Of a stretch of DNA of 64,000 nucleotides, positions 8,464 through 15,745 are shown one piece after another. The translations under genes were made by a program, and so were the position numbers. Every line of letters begins with the position of its first letter. Position 1 is the first letter of the stretch. Source of the stretch: Bryobacterales bacterium. Its GTDB lineage: Bacteria; Acidobacteriota; Terriglobia; Bryobacterales; Bryobacteraceae. The notes under the pieces are model-generated. The model had not been told where the DNA came from, did not search any database, and saw nothing but the letters and a program-made list of their open reading frames with translations. The DNA lies in NCBI GenBank assembly GCA_020854055.1, contig JADZGD010000143.1, positions 62,001-126,000 on the forward strand, in the 5' to 3' direction.

Positions 8464-8727
8464 CTACTGCTTGTCCGCCTTCGTTTGCGGTGGAGTCTGC
8501 TCACCGCCATCGGCCATCGTCAGACCCAGACCGGGGACGGCAAACAGATCGCCCCCCTCGCCCACTAGAGCGCGCAGGTCGCCCTCGGCCTGGGATGCCA
8601 TTACCAGGCGGCGGGCTCGACGCGCCAGCAGGTCCTTCCCGATGCCGGCGGCGATCACCATCACGCAGATCAGAATGACGACACCAAGTCCGATGTTCAT
8701 CACGTTGAGCCAGAAAGTATCACCCAT
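8464..8727 (-). CDS. Small single-helix membrane protein, first gene of the Qrc-like operon
   Basis: 87 residues: one hydrophobic helix (about 8-30), then RRARR and a soluble, glycine-rich tail. A strong GGAGG lies 8 nt upstream of the ATG, and the next gene starts 19 bp after its stop. I do not recognise the family. Position and size suggest a small anchoring or assembly subunit of the redox complex, which is inference only. Confidence 0.6.
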   Translation of the reverse strand: MGDTFWLNVMNIGLGVVILICVMVIAAGIGKDLLARRARRLVMASQAEGDLRALVGEGGDLFAVPGLGLTMADGGEQTPPQTKADKQ

Positions 8728-8814
8728 GAAAAGAATCCTCCGATTTCAGACTTTGCAATCCGAATACCAATTGCTAATCAATTGAGAATAAACGGGTGCT
8801 AAATTCTGTTAACG

Positions 8815-8843
8815 ATTTCGTGTAGGATTCTCCTACACGAAAT
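8815..8843. promoter_or_regulatory. Perfect 13-bp inverted repeat with 3-nt loop between sialidase gene and Qrc-like operon
   Basis: ATTTCGTGTAGGA, a TTC spacer, then the exact reverse complement. It lies 22 bp after the sialidase stop and about 90 bp before the start of the first operon gene, both on the minus strand. Read as RNA it is a very stable hairpin, but no U-tract follows in the minus direction, so a classical intrinsic terminator is not evident. It may be an operator for a dimeric regulator of the redox operon or a rho-type/processing hairpin. Confidence 0.55.
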
Positions 8844-8864
8844 TCGGATAATCCGGCACGGCGG

Positions 8865-10040
8865 TCAGCTCTCGAGACGCCAGCGGCGCAGACGTAACAC
8901 CGCATTGGGCGATTCGGGCAGTTTGGCCGGAACGGTGCCGGAACGCCGCGCCTCATACCAGAGCGTCAGCAGTTCGCCTGATGGCAATTGGACGGTGGAG
9001 GGATAACCAAGGTCGCCCACGCCGTCATCCGACAACACGATCGGCTCCGACCACGTGCGCCCGTTGTTCTCGCTCACCCGAGCCTGGTTGCCGCGGGGCG
9101 CCCTGCGATAGCCGTAACTCATCAACAACCGGTCATCGGCAAGACGTAACAGGTGCGATGGCAGGCCCCAGACACCGATGGGACGCGGAACGCTCCAGGT
9201 TCTGCCGCCATCGGAGGATTCCGATTGCAGCGTCTCCCGCTCATTGACCGGATTGTGATTGCGGAGATGCACGATGATGTGTCCGCCGGCCGTTTCGACG
9301 GCGTGCAACTCGTGGTACTTACCGGCATCGTCACCCGGCCTGGGCGGAATCCACCCCAGCGTCGTCCAGGTGAGTCCGTCGTCAGCCGATTCGACGACAC
9401 CTACCCTTGGCGCTGCCATCTGGCGGAGCGGTTTGCCGGCAAAAATCAGGCGGCCGTCTCTGAGCACCACGGGTCCATGCGGCGTCCTGAATGGAACACG
9501 GTAAGGCGCGGACCACGTCAATCCACCATCGGTGGAGCGCAGCATCCACGCATCGAGCAACGCCTCGCGCTCCTGCTGTGTGGTGCCGCGTCCGGCCGAT
9601 AGCCACCGCTCCATGCGCTCCGCATCCCACCCCTCGGCCTTCTCCAATATTTTCTGGTAGCCCAGGGATGTGAAGGTGGTGACCAGGATCGAGCCGGCCG
9701 CCGTCTGGATGATTCCGGCATCGCGGTCATCGATGGGTGTATCCATGATCACCTGGGGCCAACCCCAGGTACGGCCGTCGTCGGCCGAGCGTATGATCTC
9801 GACGCGGCCGAAGGGACAGACGTGACCTTCCCTGCCACCCGAATAAGCGGCCATCAGCATGCCATCGCGCCGCCGCGCGAGGGTGGCCCATGCGTGATAA
9901 TAGCGGGGCCGTTTGGTGATCACGGCGATCGGTTCCATCCGGACCCGTGGCGCAGCGGTGGCGCCGCGTGCCATGCCGAGAAGGGCAGGCGCCAGTGCCA
10001 GCGCCCGGCGCCGGGAGATGGCGGACGTGGATGAAGTCAT
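8865..10040 (-). CDS. Exported exo-alpha-sialidase-like (BNR/Asp-box) protein
   Basis: 391 residues from the ATG at 10040. A leader with ISRRRALALAPALLG is Tat-like. At least five Asp-box repeats (S-x-D-x-G-x-T-W) are visible: SADDGRTW, STDGGLTW, SADDGLTW, SSDGGRTW and a degenerate SENNGRTW. These define a six-bladed propeller of the sialidase (GH33-like) superfamily. Many environmental members act on other sugars or are uncharacterised, so true sialidase activity is not shown. It is divergent from the glycosidase-like gene at 10072, with 31 bp between starts. Confidence 0.75.
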   Translation of the reverse strand: MTSSTSAISRRRALALAPALLGMARGATAAPRVRMEPIAVITKRPRYYHAWATLARRRDGMLMAAYSGGREGHVCPFGRVEIIRSADDGRTWGWPQVIMDTPIDDRDAGIIQTAAGSILVTTFTSLGYQKILEKAEGWDAERMERWLSAGRGTTQQEREALLDAWMLRSTDGGLTWSAPYRVPFRTPHGPVVLRDGRLIFAGKPLRQMAAPRVGVVESADDGLTWTTLGWIPPRPGDDAGKYHELHAVETAGGHIIVHLRNHNPVNERETLQSESSDGGRTWSVPRPIGVWGLPSHLLRLADDRLLMSYGYRRAPRGNQARVSENNGRTWSEPIVLSDDGVGDLGYPSTVQLPSGELLTLWYEARRSGTVPAKLPESPNAVLRLRRWRLES

Positions 10041-10071
10041 TGCCAACAGGATAATGGGAGACTGGTAGCGT

Positions 10072-11124
10072 ATGCATCGAATCCATTCGGCCGTCTTCTT
10101 GCTGGCGGTGGCCGCCTGTGCGGAAACGCCGGGGGTAACTTCCTACCTGGACGGGCGTCCGTCCGCGAATTTGCGCATGCCGGCCAAGGACTTCGGGGTG
10201 GTGCTCCGTCACGGTGACGGTCCGGCGCGATGCGACATCTACGGCGCCCGTGACGTCTGGGTATGGAAAACAGGCGGCGTCTATTACATGCACTACGATG
10301 CCGCCGGGCCGGTGGGATGGTTGGCGGCACTGGCCACCAGCGCCGACGGTGTGCATTGGACCAAGCACGGAACCGTGCTCGAGTTGGGCGTGCCGGGCGA
10401 GGAGGATGCCAAGGCGGCCAGCTACGGTACCACGTTCATGGACCGGGGCAAGTGGCACATGTTCTATGTAGGAACGCCGAATAGCTCGCCGCCGCCGGCG
10501 CGAATCCCGGCGTTCCCCTACCTGACCATGAAGGCCGAGTCGCGTTCTCCCGCCGGACCCTGGAAGAAACGGCCCGACATCGTACCGTTTCGGCCACAAC
10601 CAGGCACTTATGACAGTGTTACGGCCAGTCCCGGGTTCATCGTGAAACAACAGGGCGAATACCTCCAGTTCTTCAGTGCGGCGACAATGCAGGGACGGAA
10701 GATCCGGCGCGGAATCGGACTCGCCCGGACACGGAACCTGGATGGCCCTTGGAGCGTGGGCCCCGCGCCGATTCTGCCGCTCGACGAACAAATCGAAAAT
10801 ACGTCACTCTATTACGAGAAGTCGATTCGCACCTGGTTCCTGTTCACCAACCACGTCGGCATCTCCGGACAAGGCGAATATACGGACGCCGTCTGGGTTT
10901 ATTGGAGCCGTGATTTGCTGCACTGGGACACGGCTAACAAGGCGGTGGTGCTCGACGGCTCAAACTGCACGTGGGCAAAAGCGGCGATCGGACTACCATC
11001 GGTTGTTCCAGCCGGAAAGCGCCTGGCGATCTACTACGACGGCCTCCAAGGAACGGGCACCTCGCACATGCAGCGCGACGTTGGGTTGGCGTACCTCGAT
11101 CTGCCGCTAAAGATTCCGCGTTAA
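10072..11124 (+). CDS. Exported GH43/GH32-like five-bladed beta-propeller protein
   Basis: 350 residues. The N-terminus MHRIHSAVFLLAVAAC gives a signal peptide with a possible lipobox (VAAC). The body has furanosidase-superfamily propeller features: short repeats such as SADGVHWTKHG, RGKWHMFYVG and SRDLLHWDT, the last type being typical of GH43/GH62/GH130-like folds. No catalytic triad can be assigned by eye. Its TAA stop lies in TTAA shared with the stop of the converging gene at 11121. Probably acts on plant or microbial glycans outside the cytoplasm. Confidence 0.6.
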   Translation: MHRIHSAVFLLAVAACAETPGVTSYLDGRPSANLRMPAKDFGVVLRHGDGPARCDIYGARDVWVWKTGGVYYMHYDAAGPVGWLAALATSADGVHWTKHGTVLELGVPGEEDAKAASYGTTFMDRGKWHMFYVGTPNSSPPPARIPAFPYLTMKAESRSPAGPWKKRPDIVPFRPQPGTYDSVTASPGFIVKQQGEYLQFFSAATMQGRKIRRGIGLARTRNLDGPWSVGPAPILPLDEQIENTSLYYEKSIRTWFLFTNHVGISGQGEYTDAVWVYWSRDLLHWDTANKAVVLDGSNCTWAKAAIGLPSVVPAGKRLAIYYDGLQGTGTSHMQRDVGLAYLDLPLKIPR

Positions 11125-12581
11125 GCCGAATTGCGGAAGCGGAAGGCGTACAGGTCCGCGTCTTTCATCACGAAACGCAGCCGCGTGGGCTTTCCCTTTA
11201 ACGGGGAGACATCTCCGCCGCCCTTCCAAACGTAGTCCCGCGCGATTTCATCGCCGATTCGTTCCGGCGCATCGGCCAGCGAGAATCCTTCATAGGCGCG
11301 CCCTCCTTCATCCTGAAGCTCGACCCGAATGCCTCCCGCCGCCGAGGTGGAGTAGTTCAGCTCCAGCCGCGATCCGTCGAAAATCACCGGTTTGGTGGTT
11401 AACTCACCGCCGGAATAACCGGCGTGGGCAGAGGCGAATCCATCCAGACGTAGCTCATAGCGGCACACATACGCGGTCGGCTGGCCGTAGTTGCGGTTCA
11501 CGTAGAATGACATCGTCTCCGGTCCGGTCTGGACCGTATTCAGCGCGGGATAGTTGGAACGCGACACCCAGTTCTCGAGCCCCAGCCCCGGCCGAAGAAA
11601 CGCTTCGAGAAACGTACGGGTGTAGCGGACGCCCCCACGCGAGGTGACCAGAACCGCGTCGGAACAGTCTTTGAAATAACCTGGATCGACACGCAGTTCG
11701 CGGGCCTGCTCTTCAGAAAGCACCTGGCGGCCCGGCTCGAAGCGGGCGCAGATGGCAGCGTAAATGTGCGGCGCACGGAAGTAGGGTGAGGTCTGGTTGG
11801 TGTAGAGATGCTCGGCCGGAGCGTCGCCATAGCTCATTTCGCCTTCCCGCGTCCAATTGCGGAAGTCGTCACTGATGGCGCGGGAGACCCAGCGGAAGTT
11901 CGTCTTACCCACCTTCTTCATGGTGCGATAGTAGAGCACATAGCGCTTTTCATGTTCCGACCAGAACGCCAGGTTCTGGGAATCGAAGGCGAACCCTTTG
12001 CCGGAGGCCAGCGCCGGCTGGTCCTTGCGGCGGGTCCAGTGGATTCCGTCGGCCGAGACGAAGGCGTAAAGCCCGGTTCTGTAAAGGCCGGCCACCGCTT
12101 TGTAGCGTTCAGCCGGGGAGACACCGGGCCTGGTGTCCAGAAACGGGCAGAAGTTGTGGGAGAACGGCGCATCGCCGGCGAGGATGATGTTGGTGCCGGT
12201 GGATCCGCCGGCGGGATACAGACCCAGGTTGGGCCGCGACCAGGAACGGCCATCGGTTGATTCGGCATAGCAGGTGACCTCTGCCGGACCGCCGTCCTTG
12301 CCAGACGAAGGGAGGCCGCGGTAATACATTCGGTACCGGCCAGGCTCGTGAATCAGGGTTGTGTAACCGCTAAAACTCCCCTCCCACGGCCTGTCAAGCC
12401 GCAATACGGGTCCGGCATCCACGAACGTACCCGGCCGTAAACCGGCGCCGGTCATCGACGCGATCAATTCGTGATCGACGAAGAGTTCCCTGCGCGAGCC
12501 GATTGAAACCGCTGCCGCTGAGACTGCGGTTGGAAGAACCGCTGCCGCTGCGATACCGAAACCGAAATCACGCCGGGTCAT
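11121..12581 (-). CDS. Tat-exported glycosidase-like beta-propeller protein
   Basis: 486 residues from the ATG at 12581, preceded by GGAG at a good distance; a frame extension of 11 residues upstream is not needed. The leader MTRRDFGFGIAAAAVLPT is a clear Tat signal. SRRELFVDHELI near the mature N-terminus, repeated segments such as STDGRSWSRPNLG and SADGIHWTRRKD, and a C-terminal beta-sandwich-like tail resemble the furanosidase-superfamily proteins abundant in planctomycetes and acidobacteria. Substrate is unknown. Confidence 0.6.
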   Translation of the reverse strand: MTRRDFGFGIAAAAVLPTAVSAAAVSIGSRRELFVDHELIASMTGAGLRPGTFVDAGPVLRLDRPWEGSFSGYTTLIHEPGRYRMYYRGLPSSGKDGGPAEVTCYAESTDGRSWSRPNLGLYPAGGSTGTNIILAGDAPFSHNFCPFLDTRPGVSPAERYKAVAGLYRTGLYAFVSADGIHWTRRKDQPALASGKGFAFDSQNLAFWSEHEKRYVLYYRTMKKVGKTNFRWVSRAISDDFRNWTREGEMSYGDAPAEHLYTNQTSPYFRAPHIYAAICARFEPGRQVLSEEQARELRVDPGYFKDCSDAVLVTSRGGVRYTRTFLEAFLRPGLGLENWVSRSNYPALNTVQTGPETMSFYVNRNYGQPTAYVCRYELRLDGFASAHAGYSGGELTTKPVIFDGSRLELNYSTSAAGGIRVELQDEGGRAYEGFSLADAPERIGDEIARDYVWKGGGDVSPLKGKPTRLRFVMKDADLYAFRFRNSA

Positions 12582-12624
12582 AGATCTCCATCTTTGCACA
12601 CCGCAAGCCGGCATCCCGCGGATT

Positions 12625-15261
12625 TCAATAGTAGCCGTACCTTCGCGCGTACCACCCCTTGACCACTTGGCCCAGGACGCAATAGCCGGCGAGGATCACG
12701 GCCAGAAACGGGAAATAGCTGAGCGGCAGGGGCGCCAGATCCAGCGCTTTACCAAGCGTTGTGAACGGAAGCAGCAGCCCGCCGAGCATGACCGCCACAG
12801 TCAGCGCGATCAGTGGCGCCGATGCGCGGCTCTCCAGGAAGGGCACGCGCCGGGTCCGGATGATGTGAACGATCAGCGTCTGGGAGAGCAACCCCTCGAC
12901 AAACCAGCCCGATTGGAAAAGGGCCTGTGTATCCACGCTCCTTGCGCCGAAGAAGAACCACATCAGACAGAATGTGAGGTAGTCGAATATAGAGGAGACC
13001 GGGCCAAAAAACAGCATGAAGCGTCCAATGGCGCCGACATCCCACCGCCTCGGCTTCCGCAGGTACTCGTGATCGATGCGGTCGAACGGAATGCCAGTTT
13101 GCGAAAAGTCGTAGAGCAGGTTCTGCACCAGCAACTGTACCGGTTGCATGGGCAGGAAGGGTAGCCAGGCGCTGGCGCCGAGCACGCTGAACATGTTTCC
13201 GAAGTTCGAACTGGTTCCCATCCGGATGTACTTGAGAATGTTTCCGAACACACGGCGCCCTTCGAGCACTCCCTCTTCGAGCACCATCAGGCTCTTCTCG
13301 AGCAGAATGATGTCCGCCGACTCTTTAGCGATATCCACCGCCGTATTGACCGAGATTCCGATATCGGCCTCCCGCAAAGCCGGCGCGTCGTTGATACCAT
13401 CGCCCAGAAAGCCCACCACGTGACCGCACTCCCGCAAGGTTTCGATCAGCTTTGCCTTCTGGGCGGGGCTGACCTTGGCAAATACGGTGGTGCGCTTGAC
13501 GGCATCCCGCAATTCGGCGTCGTTCATCTTCCCGATCTCGCTTCCGAGCAGAATGCGGCCAGCATCGATGCCGACGTCTTCGCAGATGCGCCGCGTAACG
13601 ACGTCGTTGTCGCCGGTGAGGATCTTGATTGCCACGCCGTGATCGCCGAGCGCTTGAATGGCGGGCGCGGCGGAGTCCTTGGGCGGGTCGAGAAACGCCA
13701 TCAGGCCGGCGAAAACCAGTTCTGCCTCATCGGCCACCGAATAGGCGCCCTTGCCCAAATCAAACTTCCGGTAGCCAACGGCGATGACGCGGAAGCCCCG
13801 ATTGTTGAGATCCTGCGCCATTCGGACCACCTCGTCTTTGCGTTGATCGTCAAACGGCATCAGTTGGCGGTCGACATCCACCAGGCGCGTGATGGGCAAC
13901 GTCTCCTCGATGGCGCCCTTGGTGATCAGCAGTTCTTCGCCCTTCGGCGTCTCGACCACGACCGACATGCGGCGGCGGCTGAAATCGAACGGTATCTCAT
14001 CCACCAACCGGTAATCGGTGGCGACATGCAGGCCCTCCTGGATCTCGGCATGCTTCAGGATCGCCACATCCAGCAGGTTCTTCAGCCCGGTCTGGTAATA
14101 ACTGTTGAGGTAGCCGAGTTGCAGCACCTTCTCCGAATCGCGCCCCAGGATGTCCAGGTGCCGTTCGAGAACGACCCGGTCCTGAGTCAGTGTACCGGTC
14201 TTGTCCGAACAGAGCACATCCATCGCACCGAAGTTCTGGATGGAGTGCAACCGTTTGACGATGACCTGCTTTTTTGACATGTTCACCGCGCCGCGGGCCA
14301 GATTCGCGGTGACGATCATGGGCAACATTTCCGGCGTTAGGCCGACGGCAACAGAGAGGGCAAAGAAAAACGCCTGGCCCCAATCACCCTTGGTGAAACC
14401 GTTGATGAAGAAAACCACCGGCACCATCACCAGCGTAAAGCGCACCAGCAGGTGGCTGACGCGGCTGACGCCGCGATCAAATTCCGTCTCCACGCGCCGC
14501 CCGGTCACTCTTTTGGCAAGCGTTCCAAAGGCGGTAGCAGGACCAGTGCACGCCACGATGCCGGTGCCGGTTCCGCTGATGACATTCGTTCCCATGAAGC
14601 ACAATCCGGGATGCTCGAGAGGACTGGTTTCGTTGTCTGGATCCCCGGCGGCGAATTTCTCCACCGGCAGTGACTCACCGGTCAGTGCCGATTGGCTGAC
14701 AAACAGGTCCTTGGCGGCGACCAGACGCAGGTCTGCCGGTATCATATCTCCCGCCGAGAGGTGAACCACATCTCCGGGCACGATCTCGTCCACAGCGATC
14801 TCGTTTTTCACGCCGTCGCGAGTTACGGTAGCAGTGGTTTGAACCAGGTCGTGCAGCTTTTCGGCGGCCTTGCTCGATCGGAACTCCTGAGTGAAGCGCA
14901 GTACGGCGCTGATGAAGACCATCACGGAGATGATCACCGCCGCCTGGAAATCCCGTGTAAGCGCCGCAACAGCCGCCAGCGCCAGCAGCAGCAGAATGAA
15001 TGCGTTGTTCAATGCGCCTACGGCTTGCGTCCACCAGTGGGTGGCTTTCTGGTGAACAACGGAGTTGGGACCGAACTGTTCGAGCCGCCCGGCAGCCTCT
15101 TCGGCACTCAATCCCGTTAGGATCGCGCCGTAGTTGCCGGGAGCGTCCGAGTCGCCGGGAGCCAGGGGCAACACGGCGCCGATACCCACGTCCTGCCGGA
15201 CAACGGGAGACGGGCGACGATTGGACCCATTCTCCCCGTTCACCACGCGTAGTTTAAGCAT
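12625..15261 (-). CDS. mgtA: Mg2+-transporting P-type ATPase (P3B, MgtA/MgtB type)
   Basis: 878 residues from the ATG at 15261 (GAAGGGGGG upstream); an open frame of 47 further codons upstream is not supported. P-type ATPase landmarks are present: ALTGES in the actuator domain, the phosphorylation site DKTGTL with Asp353, TGDND and GDGINDAPAL in the hinge, and about ten membrane helices. The N-terminal LSAEEAAGRLEQFGPN cation-ATPase domain and overall length match MgtA/MgtB. It imports Mg2+ using ATP in the inner membrane. No MgtC-like partner or MgtL leader peptide is recognisable. Confidence 0.9.
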   Translation of the reverse strand: MLKLRVVNGENGSNRRPSPVVRQDVGIGAVLPLAPGDSDAPGNYGAILTGLSAEEAAGRLEQFGPNSVVHQKATHWWTQAVGALNNAFILLLLALAAVAALTRDFQAAVIISVMVFISAVLRFTQEFRSSKAAEKLHDLVQTTATVTRDGVKNEIAVDEIVPGDVVHLSAGDMIPADLRLVAAKDLFVSQSALTGESLPVEKFAAGDPDNETSPLEHPGLCFMGTNVISGTGTGIVACTGPATAFGTLAKRVTGRRVETEFDRGVSRVSHLLVRFTLVMVPVVFFINGFTKGDWGQAFFFALSVAVGLTPEMLPMIVTANLARGAVNMSKKQVIVKRLHSIQNFGAMDVLCSDKTGTLTQDRVVLERHLDILGRDSEKVLQLGYLNSYYQTGLKNLLDVAILKHAEIQEGLHVATDYRLVDEIPFDFSRRRMSVVVETPKGEELLITKGAIEETLPITRLVDVDRQLMPFDDQRKDEVVRMAQDLNNRGFRVIAVGYRKFDLGKGAYSVADEAELVFAGLMAFLDPPKDSAAPAIQALGDHGVAIKILTGDNDVVTRRICEDVGIDAGRILLGSEIGKMNDAELRDAVKRTTVFAKVSPAQKAKLIETLRECGHVVGFLGDGINDAPALREADIGISVNTAVDIAKESADIILLEKSLMVLEEGVLEGRRVFGNILKYIRMGTSSNFGNMFSVLGASAWLPFLPMQPVQLLVQNLLYDFSQTGIPFDRIDHEYLRKPRRWDVGAIGRFMLFFGPVSSIFDYLTFCLMWFFFGARSVDTQALFQSGWFVEGLLSQTLIVHIIRTRRVPFLESRASAPLIALTVAVMLGGLLLPFTTLGKALDLAPLPLSYFPFLAVILAGYCVLGQVVKGWYARRYGYY

Positions 15262-15745
15262 TGCTTTATGCCCCCCTTCCCGCGTGGCCGCAGTTCGGCG
15301 CGTATACACGGATGCTTCGGCCCGGCCCACGCCGGTTGTGCCGGGCACGGTGAAACGCACCCGGGCGGCATGCTCCCGAAGAGCACCGCGCAAACTACTC
15401 AACTGTGGATGAAACGTCGCCGGGCGTCTCAGCAGCGTCTACGGTCCGCCGCGAAGTGCCGGTCCAGTGCGCTAAAAATCGAGCAGCAGGGTGGAGATCG
15501 GTGTCCGCGACTGGTTTGATGACGCGAGCGGAGAGCCCATACGCAACGGCGGCTCATCCCGTTTGCTTATCGAACTACTGCCACCAGTCATTTCCATAAA
15601 CTCTTATTGAAAGCCTGATTGAGGCTCCTAGGGTCAGGATAAGCCCCGCCTCCGCCAGCCGTCAACCTCGCACGCAAGTTTGCCTTCAGAAACCCCGTAC
15701 CTCTATAACCAATAGGGATGGGCCGTCTTCGGGCCCCATGTCCGC
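15262..15745. other. 484-bp intergenic region between divergent mgtA and the propeller/phosphoesterase gene
   Basis: No protein gene is supported here. Visible structure on the plus strand includes two mutually exclusive short hairpins in 15615-15640 (AGCCT...AGGCT overlapping CCTGA...TCAGG) and an imperfect hairpin at about 15717-15740 (ATGGGCC with GGCCCCAT) that ends 5 nt before the ATG at 15746. The region must carry the promoter for mgtA, but I cannot place -35/-10 boxes with confidence. Confidence 0.4.

Noticed and set aside
9727..10791. Minus-strand frame of 354 codons across the sialidase start and opposite the GH43-like gene
   Set aside because: It overlaps two better-supported divergent genes with signal peptides and propeller motifs.
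13420..14277. Plus-strand frame of 285 codons inside mgtA
   Set aside because: Lies antisense to the P-type ATPase core with conserved DKTGTL; a shadow frame.
15600..15720. M-box Mg2+ riboswitch for mgtA
   Set aside because: The only resemblance (TGAGGCTCCT) lies on the plus strand, pointing away from mgtA, and the rest of the M-box consensus is not present.
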